From the NCBI RefSeq assembly GCF_017115025.1, contig NZ_JABXKM010000109.1:8913-46116 (forward strand): a stretch of DNA of 37,204 nt, given 5' to 3'. The stretch's first letter is position 1, and every line of letters begins with the position of its first letter. The translations under genes and the position numbers were made by a program. The stretch comes from Nostoc sp. NOS(2021). Its GTDB lineage: Bacteria; Cyanobacteriota; Cyanobacteriia; Cyanobacteriales; Nostocaceae. Of this stretch, positions 23,865 to 32,915 are shown in pieces. Under the pieces are notes generated by a model that worked only from the letters and a program-made list of their open reading frames with translations, made no database searches and had not been told where the DNA came from.

Positions 23865-24431
23865 CTAAGTTAATTGTCTGGTAGTTAAGGCTGTAGCGAT
23901 CGCCCAGCCATCGACCAACAGTAGCAGCAGTGTGAATCCCAGTAAAATCAGGTACATCCACGGTTGTGCTAAAGGGCGAACATCTGTAGTGTCAATGCCT
24001 GTCTTTGCTTGCACAATTTGGACGAAACGAGCAAATCCGGCTACACGCATCGGTAATAAATAAGCTTTCCCATCCTGGCTGAGGAAGTAATAAACTAGCC
24101 CTCCTTGACCAGTGGTACGGGGTTTTAACTCTTTCACCTCTGACCAAGGTAATAACCAGCCTTTACGAAAAAAGCCAGGCACCCAGGCGGGGTAAGTAAC
24201 CTGAATTCCCTGGTCATCTACCATTACTTGTTCAGTCAATACCCCATACAAGGCAACTAAGCCAATGCTAATCCCTAGCCACAATAATTCTGGGGGCACG
24301 GGTGCAGCTGTTACCTGCGATAAGAAGGGTAACGGGACTGTGAGCGCTATGTATAGACTCAGCAGGGTTATCCGAATCAAAGGAGACAGACGAAAAACAG
24401 AAGCTGAGATATTGGCTGAGTTTGCTGTCAC
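23865..24431 (-). CDS. Membrane protein of unknown function
   Basis: The 188-residue protein has hydrophobic segments at about 20-38, 50-66 and 160-182. Between the second and third is a soluble domain of about 90 residues (VMVDDQGIQVTYPAWVPGFF, PWSEVKELKPRTTGQGG, LVYYFLSQDGKAYLLPMRVA). The middle part resembles a PH-like domain as found in small bacterial membrane proteins, but the match is impressionistic. The start is GTG at 24431. It lies just upstream of the ABC ATPase on the same strand with a 46-base gap, so they may be co-transcribed. Function unknown. Confidence 0.7.
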   Translation of the reverse strand: MTANSANISASVFRLSPLIRITLLSLYIALTVPLPFLSQVTAAPVPPELLWLGISIGLVALYGVLTEQVMVDDQGIQVTYPAWVPGFFRKGWLLPWSEVKELKPRTTGQGGLVYYFLSQDGKAYLLPMRVAGFARFVQIVQAKTGIDTTDVRPLAQPWMYLILLGFTLLLLLVDGWAIATALTTRQLT

Positions 24432-24533
24432 GGCTCAATTACAATCTTTTTCTTCATTGTAGGGTAGGTCTATGTCATACCTTGCCTGTCGCACATCAGC
24501 TATGCCACTTTGAAAGGGCAAATTATCTATCCT

Positions 24534-24995
24534 TCAAGGTAAATACTTTTGCACTACAATCCAACCAGTAAGGGATACCCAGGCAAATCCTACAAACAGA
24601 ATAATATTTACGCCGATGTGTAAAGGTCTAGCCCAAGGTCGTGTGGCACTAATTTGCGTGGCACTGAAAGCAGACAGTAAAACTAATGCTACCACTATCA
24701 ATCCAGCGATTAGGTGTGACGAGTGACCCAAAGAACCAAAGTGACCGAAAGTGCCAACAATGCCAACCGCCAGCAGTAGTAGCACTAAACTTACCATGCT
24801 GATGCCCATTGTATAGTGGAGCGATCGCACCTCTCTATTTCCGCCCAGAAATGGGGTAATAAAAGGGAATTGCTGCGAAGTTCTCGCCCGAAACATCCAA
24901 ACGCCGGTGACTGCTAACATTAGATATGCCAGCAGGGACAATCCCATCGACCAGGCGGCTATTTTCCACAACCAAAGAAATGAAGGCAGATTCAT
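24534..24995 (-). CDS. DUF4079 family membrane protein
   Basis: The 153-residue protein has four hydrophobic segments and the family-like blocks LWKIAAWSMGLSLLAYLM, REVRSLHYTMGISM, HSSHLIAGLIVVAL and ARPLHIGVNIILF, with regularly spaced His residues reminiscent of cytochrome-b561-like folds. Its function is unknown. ATG 24995 (MNLPSFLW) is chosen. An upstream in-frame ATG at 25085 would add 30 residues translated from simple repeats, which is unlikely. Confidence 0.83.
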   Translation of the reverse strand: MNLPSFLWLWKIAAWSMGLSLLAYLMLAVTGVWMFRARTSQQFPFITPFLGGNREVRSLHYTMGISMVSLVLLLLAVGIVGTFGHFGSLGHSSHLIAGLIVVALVLLSAFSATQISATRPWARPLHIGVNIILFVGFAWVSLTGWIVVQKYLP

Positions 24996-25123
24996 AAGAT
25001 TGATTGTAGATGGAGAGAGGGGGAGATGGGGGGAGTAGTAGTGCTGAGAGTGCTGAGTGGGGAATCTCACTTCTTTACTCAGCACTCGGAACTGTTTTGC
25101 TCAATGCCCAATAAATAATCAAC

Positions 25124-25149
25124 AAAAAGGGCTGCTGAATTAGCAACCC
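25124..25149 (-). terminator. Rho-independent terminator of the DUF1830 gene
   Basis: On the minus strand GGGTTGCT, AATTC, AGCAGCCC form an eight-pair stem followed by TTTTT, 24 bases past the DUF1830 stop codon. Confidence 0.85.
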
Positions 25150-25173
25150 TCAAATTTAGTAAAATTGTTTTTT

Positions 25174-25569
25174 TTAATCAACCGACGCTAAACCAAGGAT
25201 TTGTAAGGGTTTTGTAGTATCTCCGGTTTTTGTATTAATTTGCTGCACAATTGTTTGGGTATTAATAGAGTCTTTTCCAGATGATGAGTCTGTATCAAAC
25301 TCATAAGTACTGGGTTCGTCGAGCATCAGGCGATCGCACGGTATCTTATCGGATAAAATTGCACTTGCCATCATCCCTGTATGAATCTCCATTTGGCCTT
25401 TTCGCGGAGCTTCAAACACTAAACGTTGTCCAGGGAAAACAACCCTTTCAAAATACCAATTGGGAATATTGCAGATGCGAGCTACCTGTATTTTGCTCGT
25501 GGCATTAATGTAGCAGCAGAGAATTTTTCCCGATTGCTCAGGTGGTAGAGGATCTAATATTTGAGCCAT
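25174..25569 (-). CDS. DUF1830 domain protein
   Basis: The 131-residue protein reads ILCCYINATSKIQVARICNI, then PNWYFERVVFPGQRLVFEAP, and EIHTGMMASAILSDKIPCDRL, the conserved core of DUF1830, a cyanobacterial family of unknown role. The last 45 residues (Ser/Asp/Thr-rich) are variable. It is soluble, with conserved Cys residues in LCCYIN and RICNI. It ends at its own terminator. Confidence 0.87.
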   Translation of the reverse strand: MAQILDPLPPEQSGKILCCYINATSKIQVARICNIPNWYFERVVFPGQRLVFEAPRKGQMEIHTGMMASAILSDKIPCDRLMLDEPSTYEFDTDSSSGKDSINTQTIVQQINTKTGDTTKPLQILGLASVD

Positions 25570-26157
25570 AACTGCTGAGGAGCTTTACGCCACAATTTGA
25601 CATTACACTAGCCAAGCCTAACACCCACCGATCCCCAGTTGCTGTAACTGCGACTACCAACTGAACTCTTTCTAGATTTTTTCTACCTAAAGACGTATCG
25701 GAGGTTATAAAAATTTTGTAAATATTTATGCTTTTTCTGCAATTTTACACTATGCGAACATCTTTGAATTTTTAATCTCTGGCAAAAAACCTTTAACTTC
25801 TTTAGGGCAGATAATTACAGAGTAGGTATGGTGAAGTTCCCCTTAGCTTGAGCCTAGTTCAAGAGTGTATTTTTGTGTTTCATCGATCCCACGATTAAAA
25901 GCCTGGGATCATCGCTTAATGAATAAACTCAATGTTATCGTAAAGCTATATGAAAAATGTCTTCATAAAGCCTCTCTTGATACTCTGCGTTTGATATGCA
26001 AAGCAATTTTATTGATTCCGACATCTGTGAAGAAAAGTTTCGCGCTTATCAATAATCGGCTTCAATGTCAAGCAAGATTGTCAGAGATTAAGAGCAGCCA
26101 AAACAAAAACACGCCTTAAAACTGGAATTTATCTCGCTTTCCCCCAAGATTGGCAAG
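25570..26157. other. Intergenic region upstream of the radical SAM gene (588 bases)
   Basis: The gap lies between divergent genes. The only open frame (ATG 25919 to 26119, beginning MNKLNVIVKLYEKCL) has no recognised family and no ribosome-binding site, and is not accepted. The first part is A/T-rich and promoter-like. No repeat stands out. Confidence 0.5.
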
Positions 26158-27750
26158 ATGGAAGTCAAAACACCCATGATGGAAAATCGAATTCTTTACG
26201 TTCGCCTTCCTTGTAACCCTATCTTTCCCATTGGGGTTGTCTACCTGAGCGATCACGTCCACAAACAGTTCCCCAATATCGAACAGCGCATTTTTGATTT
26301 GGGAACAGTGCCACCTTTAGATTACGCTACCGCCTTGGATCGCTGTATCGATGAATTTAAACCGACACTGCTAGTATTTTCTTGGCGGGATATTCAAATT
26401 TATGCGCCAGTTGGCGGACGTGGTGGTAATCCACTACAAAACGCTTTTGAATTTTACTACGCTAAGAATCCTCTATTGAAACTACGAGGGGGATTGGGCG
26501 GTTTACGAATCTTCATCGCTTACTATGTAGAATTATGGCAAAACCAGGGCTTAATCAAACGCGGTTTAAAGCGTGCCCAAAAATATAATCCTGATGCTCG
26601 TGTAGTTGTAGGTGGTGGTGCAGTTAGTGTATTTTATGAACAGTTGGGTAAAAGCTTACCTCAAGGGGCAATTATTTCTGTGGGTGAAGGCGAAACCCTG
26701 CTAGAAAAACTTTTAAGTGGCAGAGATTTTCGAGATGAACGCTGTTACGTTGTCGGAGAAACTCAACCACGGAAACGGCTAATTCACGAACAACCCACCC
26801 CACTAGAAAAAACAGCTTGTAACTACGACTATATCGAAAGCATCTGGCCGGAATTTAACTTTTACCTGCAAGAGCAAGACTTTTATATAGGTGTACAAAC
26901 TAAGCGCGGTTGTCCTCACAACTGTTGTTATTGCGTCTACACTGTTGTGGAAGGGAAACAAGTACGCATCAACCCAGCAGATGAAGTAGTTGCTGAGATG
27001 CGCCAATTATACGATCGCGGCATTCGCAACTTCTGGTTTACCGATGCCCAATTCATCCCAGCGAAAAAATTTATCGACGATGCCATAGAACTCTTGCAAA
27101 AAATCGTCGATTCTGGTATGACAGATATCCACTGGGCAGCTTACATTAGAGCCGACAATTTGACACCCCAGTTGTGCGACTTGATGGCGAAAACCGGGAT
27201 GAACTACTTTGAAATCGGGATTACCAGTGGTTCTCAAGAACTTGTGCGGAAAATGCGGATGGGGTATAACCTGCGAAACGTCTTGCAAAACTGCCGCGAT
27301 TTAAAAGCAGCTGGTTTCAACGACTTAGTTTCCGTCAATTACTCCTTTAACGTCATTGACGAACGTCCCGAAACCATCCGCCAAACCATCGCCTACCACC
27401 GCGAATTAGAACGGATTTTTGGTGCTGATAAAGTTGAACCTGCCATTTTCTTTATTGGACTACAACCCCATACCCATTTAGAAGAGTACGCTTTTAAAGA
27501 AGGCATCCTCAAACCAGGATATGATCCAATGAGCTTGATGCCGTGGACAGCCAAAAAACTCCTCTGGAATCCCGAACCCCTTGGTTCATTCTTTGGTGAA
27601 GTCTGCTTGCAAGCTTGGCAACAAAACCCCAACGATTTCGGACGCGAAGTCATGAAAATTTTAGAAGAAAAACTGGGTTGTGCCGACTTAGAAGCAGCAC
27701 TGACAGCACCATTAGAAACGAAAGAAAAACAGTTAGCAGGTGTATCTTAA
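26158..27750 (+). CDS. B12-binding-type radical SAM protein
   Basis: The 530-residue protein has an N-terminal cobalamin-binding-like region (LYVRLPCNPIFPIGVVYLSD, VVVGGGAVSVFYEQL, ISVGEGETLLEKLL) and a radical SAM core with the cluster motif GCPHNCCYC (Cys252, Cys256, Cys259). It should bind a [4Fe-4S] cluster and S-adenosylmethionine and do methylation or a related radical reaction. The layout is that of BchE-like enzymes, and I recall a cyanobacterial group of this kind linked to photosystem II light acclimation, unverified. The start may be ATG 26158, 26176 or 26179 (MENRILYVRLP). A DICT-HD gene and a pentapeptide gene follow on the same strand. Confidence 0.87.
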   Translation: MEVKTPMMENRILYVRLPCNPIFPIGVVYLSDHVHKQFPNIEQRIFDLGTVPPLDYATALDRCIDEFKPTLLVFSWRDIQIYAPVGGRGGNPLQNAFEFYYAKNPLLKLRGGLGGLRIFIAYYVELWQNQGLIKRGLKRAQKYNPDARVVVGGGAVSVFYEQLGKSLPQGAIISVGEGETLLEKLLSGRDFRDERCYVVGETQPRKRLIHEQPTPLEKTACNYDYIESIWPEFNFYLQEQDFYIGVQTKRGCPHNCCYCVYTVVEGKQVRINPADEVVAEMRQLYDRGIRNFWFTDAQFIPAKKFIDDAIELLQKIVDSGMTDIHWAAYIRADNLTPQLCDLMAKTGMNYFEIGITSGSQELVRKMRMGYNLRNVLQNCRDLKAAGFNDLVSVNYSFNVIDERPETIRQTIAYHRELERIFGADKVEPAIFFIGLQPHTHLEEYAFKEGILKPGYDPMSLMPWTAKKLLWNPEPLGSFFGEVCLQAWQQNPNDFGREVMKILEEKLGCADLEAALTAPLETKEKQLAGVS

Positions 27751-27800
27751 AAAACACGAATTCTGAATTTCTCCCCCTCTCTTCCTCTGTGTCGCGCCAG

Positions 27801-27860
27801 TTGCTTCTCCCAAGGGGAGACGCTGCGCGAACAAGTCGGGAAACCCGCCCAACGCACTGG
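27801..27860. repeat. Dispersed repeat between radical SAM and DICT genes
   Basis: Contains CTTCTCCCAAGGGGAG (self-pairing), the GAGACGCTGCGCGAA core shared with 926-940, and CGGGAAACCCG (self-pairing). It occupies much of the 147-base gap. Confidence 0.7.
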
Positions 27861-27897
27861 CTTCTCTGCTCCTCTGCGGTTATTTTTACCAAATCCC

Positions 27898-29295
27898 ATG
27901 TTAGAAGGTTCAATCTTACAACAGCTAGAAACAGCCCATCGCCACACCACCAGGCCAATTCGATTCGGTGTTTACTACAAAAATACCTTAGTTGCCCTGT
28001 GCCACGCTTTAGAAGACCATATCTTAACCAACGACGGTACACCCTTAGTAATCACAGCCTTCCAAAAGGGTAAATGGTATCTACAAGAAGCTCAACGATA
28101 TGCAGACATCGCCCAGTATAGCCGCGAGATTGCCATCATGGCTGCCGCTGAATCTGGCTTTGCTGAACATCCTACCAGCCAGCTACCCAATGTAGACTTA
28201 GTAGCATTAGATCCAAGTGATCCAGTGGCGCAGGAGTGGCACTTAATTATTTTATCGCCTAAATACACAGCAATGGTAATTTGTCAAGAATTATCAGATG
28301 CAGATTATGGCAGCACAGGGATACCGACATCAGACTTAGAGCGTAAATTCTATGGCTTGTGGACATTTGAGCCAGAGTTAGTGCAAGAGACAGCAGAAAT
28401 AGCGATCGCTCACATCAGAAAATATAACCCAGAACTGGCGAAAAAACTCACCGCCGATAAAGAGCAAATTGTACCGTCAATGGACAGATCCCAAAATTTG
28501 GGTGCAGTTGTCTCCCGTGTAGTAGATTATCTCCAGACTGGGCAAGATAATTTATCCATACCAACAGCACTTCAGAAACAAACGCTAGATCGCAACTTGG
28601 TTTCTAACGAAATCCAAGCCTTTTTGCGGATGGCGCAACTGATGGATATGGCAGATGTCAACAATCCAATGGCAGCTGCGGAAGTAGTAGTTCTTGCTGA
28701 AGCGATCGCCCAGCTTTTGGATCTTCCCGCATGGCAGATTAAAAGGTTGCGGCTAGCGGCTTTGTTACATCGCATAGATCCATTACAAAATGCCGAAAGC
28801 GTTCTCACTGGCGGTATATCCACACGCTACCAAGAAGATGCCCCCAGTTCTCGCTTAAGTTGTCCCTTAGTACCGGGGGCGCAGGTATTGCGAACCATGC
28901 CACGACTGCGAGCAGTTGCCCAAATTATTACTCACCAAAGCGAGTGGTGGAATGGTTCAGGGGAACCAGCAGCTTTAGCTGGAGATGAAATTCCCCTAGA
29001 GTCGAGAATTTTGGCATTATTGGCAGACTTTCAGTGGCGGTTAAATCAGCGAAAATCGTCAAATCAAAGCCGGGAACAGATATTTACTCAAGCTTTAGAT
29101 GAGTGCAAACAGCAACAATCTACCCGCTTTGATCCTAAACTTGTAGATACCCTAGCTTTATTAGTTATGGGTTTACAACAGGGACTCGACTTACCCCTAA
29201 TGACACCCAAATTCAGCGCCGGTATCTGGATACTTGATTCCCAATGGGATAGCCACAGCAAGATAAGTGAGGAGATTAGTAGTTACTTTACATGA
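27898..29295 (+). CDS. DICT sensory domain protein with HD-type phosphohydrolase domain
   Basis: This 465-residue protein begins with a DICT-type domain (about 1-190: ILQQLETAHRHTTRPIRFGV, LVALCHALEDHIL, PLVITAFQKGKWYLQEAQRY, SPKYTAMVICQEL, FYGLWTFEPELVQETAEI). An HD-like helical domain follows (about 250-440: QAFLRMAQLMDMAD, LRLAALLHRIDPLQ, then ITHQSEWWNGSGEPAALAGDEI with the HQSEWWNGSG turn typical of HD-GYP-type hydrolases). The proximal metal site is partly degenerate: LLHRID stands where HD is expected. DICT domains accompany cyclic-nucleotide signalling proteins. The gene overlaps the pentapeptide gene by four bases. Confidence 0.85.
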   Translation: MLEGSILQQLETAHRHTTRPIRFGVYYKNTLVALCHALEDHILTNDGTPLVITAFQKGKWYLQEAQRYADIAQYSREIAIMAAAESGFAEHPTSQLPNVDLVALDPSDPVAQEWHLIILSPKYTAMVICQELSDADYGSTGIPTSDLERKFYGLWTFEPELVQETAEIAIAHIRKYNPELAKKLTADKEQIVPSMDRSQNLGAVVSRVVDYLQTGQDNLSIPTALQKQTLDRNLVSNEIQAFLRMAQLMDMADVNNPMAAAEVVVLAEAIAQLLDLPAWQIKRLRLAALLHRIDPLQNAESVLTGGISTRYQEDAPSSRLSCPLVPGAQVLRTMPRLRAVAQIITHQSEWWNGSGEPAALAGDEIPLESRILALLADFQWRLNQRKSSNQSREQIFTQALDECKQQQSTRFDPKLVDTLALLVMGLQQGLDLPLMTPKFSAGIWILDSQWDSHSKISEEISSYFT

Positions 29296-29930
29296 ATATT
29301 GAAGCGATTAGATTAGGAAAACTCAAACAACTTCCAGGGGCAAATTTAGAAGATGAAGAACTCTCCCGACTGGATTTAAGCCGGATTAATCTTGCTGGCG
29401 CTACCCTTGTCGGCACTAATTTCGCTGGTTCTAAACTCGAAGGTGGGCATTTGGAGGGGGCAAATTTGATGGGAGCCAACCTCCAAGAAACTGACTTGCG
29501 GGCGAATTTGATGGGAGCAAATCTGATGCAAGCAGATTTAACGGGCGCTGACTTGCGGGGTAGTAATTTGCGTGGCGCTAACTTGATGGGAGCAAGACTC
29601 AGTGATGTGTCATTGGCGGGTGCTTTCTTGAGTGGTGCCAATTTAATAAATGTGAACTTGCAAGGCGTTGACTTGCGCGGTGCTGACTTGCGCGGTGCAA
29701 ACCTGACTGGAGCAAATCTCAAAGGTGCAGATTTGAGTCGCGCCCATTTGCAAGGGGCTTTGTTGAGTGAAGCAAACCTGGAAGAAGCTGACTTGCGGGG
29801 GGCGAATTTGGCAGGGGCGAATTTGACGGGAGCGAATTTACTTTGTGCAGAGTTAGAAGGTGCAAATTTGAGCGGCGTTAATTTGAATAAAGCGTGTTTG
29901 GTGGGTACTGTGGTTGAGACGCTTGCGTAA
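29292..29930 (+). CDS. Pentapeptide repeat protein
   Basis: The 212-residue protein starts with a short charged segment (MNIEAIRLGKLKQLPGANLE) and then consists almost entirely of A(D/N)LXX pentapeptides, such as ANLMGANLQETDLRANLMGA and GADLRGADLRGANLTGANLK, from about residue 26 to 208. This forms a right-handed quadrilateral beta helix. No signal peptide or extra domain is present, so it is cytosolic. Roles of such proteins range from gyrase protection to scaffolding. Here, translational coupling to the DICT-HD sensor (ATGA overlap) suggests that they work together. Confidence 0.95.
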   Translation: MNIEAIRLGKLKQLPGANLEDEELSRLDLSRINLAGATLVGTNFAGSKLEGGHLEGANLMGANLQETDLRANLMGANLMQADLTGADLRGSNLRGANLMGARLSDVSLAGAFLSGANLINVNLQGVDLRGADLRGANLTGANLKGADLSRAHLQGALLSEANLEEADLRGANLAGANLTGANLLCAELEGANLSGVNLNKACLVGTVVETLA

Positions 29931-30051
29931 AGAAAGATTGTACCAAAAAGCCCAGTATCCTTTGCTATTGTTAAAATTTTCGCAGATGAAGCAGGTGAAA
30001 ATTTGTGAGCCTAACCGTACCTAGTCGCAGTCCCGATTAAGGAATCAAAGC

Positions 30052-30252
30052 ATGACCGACGAAAGCCAATCAAACAACTCAGATGAAGAAGAGTTTGACC
30101 CGGTAACAGATCCAAGGGATTGGTCGGCAGCAGAAACAGAGTTAGCCTGTTTTGCGCTTGCCAGAAGCAAAGGTAAACGGTTGGTTAAAATCATCAACAC
30201 CAAAAAACCACCTATGCCGATTATTTGTATTTTTGAGGACTACCGAGAATGA
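30052..30252 (+). CDS. Small acidic protein of unknown function
   Basis: The 66-residue product has a very acidic N-terminus (SQSNNSDEEEFDPVTDPRDW) and a C-terminus KRLVKIINTKKPPMPIICIF. AAGGA lies about nine bases before the ATG. Its stop overlaps the next start by ATGA, which supports both as real, coupled genes. No family recognised. Confidence 0.6.
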   Translation: MTDESQSNNSDEEEFDPVTDPRDWSAAETELACFALARSKGKRLVKIINTKKPPMPIICIFEDYRE

Positions 30253-30491
30253 CACCCGTCGCCGCCCAAGTCTCTATCACCACAATCATTCCCATGTTGA
30301 CCGCGATCGCAAATCGGCAATGGGAACAGTTCAAAGAACTGGAGGCAGATTTTGTATCCCAGTATGGAGTAGAGGTATGGCAAGAGGTTTTTAATTTCCG
30401 TCTCAAGCCAGCACTAGATAAAGATTCTGACAGATGGCTACTAATTCAGTGGTGTAGTGAAGGAATTATCTCAGTCAAAAATGTGGCGTAG
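30249..30491 (+). CDS. Small protein of unknown function, coupled to the preceding gene
   Basis: The 80-residue product reads ISTTIIPMLTAIANRQWEQF-like helices: an initial hydrophobic stretch (9-20), then EQFKELEADFVSQYGVEVWQEVFNF and KDSDRWLLIQWCSEG. It is translated from an ATG overlapping the previous stop. No family recognised. The two genes may form a small pair, but nothing in them shows a toxin-antitoxin relation. Confidence 0.55.
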   Translation: MTPVAAQVSITTIIPMLTAIANRQWEQFKELEADFVSQYGVEVWQEVFNFRLKPALDKDSDRWLLIQWCSEGIISVKNVA

Positions 30492-31011
30492 GTGCGATCG
30501 CAAATAGTTCTAATATTCTTTGCGCTCGCTGCTGTTTAATGGTGTTAGATTGCGTCATCGTTTTTATTCCCATCCGAAGGTCACTACTTCGCCGTTTCGT
30601 AGTATCGTTGCCAAGAATGAATTTTAAAGTCGATTATCCATTAGAATGTAGAACAGTTGCCGAGTTCATAGTCCCAGGCGATCGCTATAACAGGAAACCT
30701 TAGATCACTCTGAAAATCTTTCAATCCAAAGGATATCTTTATCAATTTGCATAATCTGACGTTCGATCGCAGTTTTGATATCTTCACTAGGATGTAATTC
30801 AGCTTCTTTTTGATACCGAATTCCACGTCGTTCGTATGCTGCTAGTTTGGAATCATACAGCGTTTTTCAGGTAAATGAAGTACACAGGTAGGGGCACAAC
30901 ATTGTTGTACCCTTACAATAATCTGTACCTCACGAAGTTGCAATCTGCTGTATTAATAGTTTTCCCAAAAATAAAAATAAATTAGCTATCTTCAGAATAC
31001 TTTACCCATTT
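30492..31011. other. Intergenic region with a coding remnant
   Basis: Apart from the minus-strand remnant at 30705-30866 there is only A/T-rich DNA, and no firm gene. A short minus-strand frame at 30475-30558 (MTQSNTIKQQRAQRILELFA and then a stop) could be a truncated 5' end. Confidence 0.5.
30705..30866 (-). pseudogene. Remnant C-terminus of an unidentified gene
   Basis: The minus strand reads YDSKLAAYERRGIRYQKEAE, then LHPSEDIKTAIERQIMQIDK and DILWIERFSE before a TGA. It has protein-like composition and helix-like patterning. A TGA closes the frame only two codons upstream of LYDSK, and no good start is available, so this appears to be the end of a lost gene. The family is not recognised. 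Confidence 0.45.
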
Positions 31012-31836
31012 TTAATTTTTAAGACTTCGCCCTCGTATCCACAAAGCTAGTACACTCATTAACAACACCCCCATAACTCCTTGCAGGGGATTATTATTCA
31101 CACCAGTTACCCAATCAGGAACTTGGCCAGAATATTTCACTAATTCCCCAACATTAATAATGTAGTAACCCCAAACTAAACCACCATGCAGACCAATTGG
31201 TAAACCCAAGCGTCCCCTCCGCCAACGCTTTCCCCATACTTGCGTTAACCCCAGCAGTACTAAAGCTGGAAATTGCGGCAGTGTATGAATAATTGCCTCC
31301 AAGGGTTTAATAAAGTGCAATGTAGCAAACGCAGTTGCATCTGTCCACAGTGCCACACGCGGACTGTAATCTCGTTGTAATTCATCTAGCAACCAGCCTC
31401 GGAATAATAATTCCTCAGCAAATCCAATACCTAAGCCAACAAGTAAACCCTCTAAAACAATTTTCAGCAAGAAAACTTTCGGTTGTTGCCACACCAACCA
31501 ACCCAATAAACTTTCTACCCCAAAAAGGATCAAAATATTAATTATGCCGATAGCCAAGCCACGCAGTAAATCCACACCGTTTTGCCGCGTGAATTCTAAA
31601 CCATAATGCCGCAGAATTTGGGGCTGCTGGTAGACATATTTACCCCATAGTCTCAGGAGAAAAATAAACACTGCATATAACAATACCAATGTCAATATAC
31701 TTTCTAAATTTGAATCATGCACTAGTAAGTATATTGGTGCAGCCAATGGCAACCATAGCAGCAATAAAGTCAAAATAAAAGCACCCAGCCTAATAGGGGC
31801 AGGGCGTTCGGCTAAACGGACAAGGTTTTTTTTCAT
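31012..31836 (-). CDS. CPBP-family intramembrane glutamic endopeptidase
   Basis: This membrane protein of about 274 residues has six to eight hydrophobic segments. From an alternative GTG start at 31857, the CPBP motif 1 EELLFRG gives Glu148, Glu149 and Arg153, and motif 2 FATLH gives His181; with the chosen ATG each number is seven lower. These are the residues of Rce1/CAAX-protease-like Glu peptidases. GLPIGLHGGLVWGYY holds the third motif. ATG 31836 (MKKNLVRLAERP) is preferred, as the GTG lies beside repeats. Substrates in cyanobacteria are largely unknown. It is distinct from the adjacent clpS. Confidence 0.92.
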   Translation of the reverse strand: MKKNLVRLAERPAPIRLGAFILTLLLLWLPLAAPIYLLVHDSNLESILTLVLLYAVFIFLLRLWGKYVYQQPQILRHYGLEFTRQNGVDLLRGLAIGIINILILFGVESLLGWLVWQQPKVFLLKIVLEGLLVGLGIGFAEELLFRGWLLDELQRDYSPRVALWTDATAFATLHFIKPLEAIIHTLPQFPALVLLGLTQVWGKRWRRGRLGLPIGLHGGLVWGYYIINVGELVKYSGQVPDWVTGVNNNPLQGVMGVLLMSVLALWIRGRSLKN

Positions 31837-31877
31837 ACCAAGTAAGTCACCAATCACCAGTCAACACTCTAAATTTC

Positions 31878-31924
31878 GACCAATGACCAATGACCAATGA
31901 CCAATGACTAATGACTAATGACTA
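31878..31924. repeat. Tandem heptamer (ATGACCA/ATGACTA)
   Basis: Six or so seven-base copies lie between clpS and the CPBP gene, ending at the clpS stop codon. Confidence 0.85.
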
Positions 31925-32203
31925 TTCATCAGGTTCAATCGTGCTACTTAAACCGTGACTTATCAATGTTTCGCAATAGAACTCAGCGTGTTCCTGAGCG
32001 CAAGTAATGACTAAAGCTAGCCCGTTAGTGTGGGCTTCCATCATGATGCTAACAGCCTGGGGTTGCGTAAGGCTTGATACAGTGGCTATTAGTGACTGCA
32101 CAACATGCTCCATCGAGTTGTAGTCGTCGTTATGGAGCAAAACGCGATACCGAGGCGCGAGCTTGCGGGTTGTGGAAGGCTTTTCAATGGTTTCAACTGA
32201 CAC
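31922..32203 (-). CDS. clpS: ATP-dependent Clp protease adaptor ClpS
   Basis: The 93-residue adaptor contains RYRVLLHNDDYNSMEHVVQSL and MMEAHTNGLALVITCAQEHAEFYCETL, the ClpS core that recognises N-degron residues and hands substrates to ClpC(A)-ClpP. The acidic Asn-Asp-Asp segment and the two helices that shape the pocket are intact. The N-terminal tail (MSVETIEKPSTTRK) is the usual flexible extension. Cyanobacteria often have two ClpS proteins; this looks like ClpS1. It is next to the CPBP protease gene, but separated from it by repeats. Confidence 0.94.
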   Translation of the reverse strand: MSVETIEKPSTTRKLAPRYRVLLHNDDYNSMEHVVQSLIATVSSLTQPQAVSIMMEAHTNGLALVITCAQEHAEFYCETLISHGLSSTIEPDE

Positions 32204-32501
32204 GGCTCTTTGCTCTTTTCTCGTTAATTCACTACAACAATGTTTCTGTCCAGCGATCGCTTAACAGTTATTTACCTATTCTATAGTATTTCTGTCCAGA
32301 TACTATCCTAGAAAAACCCTTTGCTGCCACAGATTGGTCGTATTAGTTTTGCGTAGCTACTTGTGAGGCAGATGTCTAAGACATGGCTGGCGTAAGAGTG
32401 CTACCCTAATTTTAACAGAAGCTTTCCTTAAACGTAGTGCATTTTCACTTTGAAGATTAAGGAAGTTGCAAAATAATCCCTGCCCCTGCCCAAACTGCAT
32501 A

Positions 32502-32870
32502 ATGATCGACATTAGCCGAGATTTTCTTCAACCGGGACAAATTGTGTCTTTAGAGTATAGCGACAGGAATCTGTATGCAGAAGTCATTCAATTTGTAGTT
32601 TCCCGCCAGTTGTGCTGGGTGCGTCCTTTATTTATGGTTACTTTGATTCAAGAATCACCGCTAATTACCGATTTGCGAGATGCGTCTGACTTGCTTTGGC
32701 CTGCCAATTTATTTCGGCCAGCTTTAGACACAGAAGTAATTACCTTCTTGAGCCAAGTTTTAGCAAAAGAACCAAAAACGGAACCTGATTCAGCTGCCAA
32801 ACAGCAACTCAATCAGTTTATTCACCAACTTTGGCAAGCATATCAAGAGGGATTGGGCATTAGGGATTAG
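32502..32870 (+). CDS. Conserved cyanobacterial protein of unknown function
   Basis: The product of about 122 residues reads MIDISRDFLQPGQIVSLEYS, then VIQFVVSRQLCWVRPLFMVT and DLRDASDLLWPANLFRPALD, followed by a helical C-terminus (KQQLNQFIHQLWQAYQEGLG). It is soluble with a strand-rich first half. The ATG at 32502 is preferred. An in-frame TTG at 32466 (MQNNPCPCPNCI) adds a Cys-rich stretch that cannot be excluded. Function unknown. Confidence 0.7.
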   Translation: MIDISRDFLQPGQIVSLEYSDRNLYAEVIQFVVSRQLCWVRPLFMVTLIQESPLITDLRDASDLLWPANLFRPALDTEVITFLSQVLAKEPKTEPDSAAKQQLNQFIHQLWQAYQEGLGIRD

Positions 32871-32915
32871 GGCATTGGGCATTTATCATTCTCCCCCCAC
32901 TCCCCACTCCCTCCC

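Noticed and set aside
25919..26119. Plus-strand open frame beginning MNKLNVIVKLYEKCL
   Set aside because: Protein-like in parts, but no ribosome-binding site and no recognised family.
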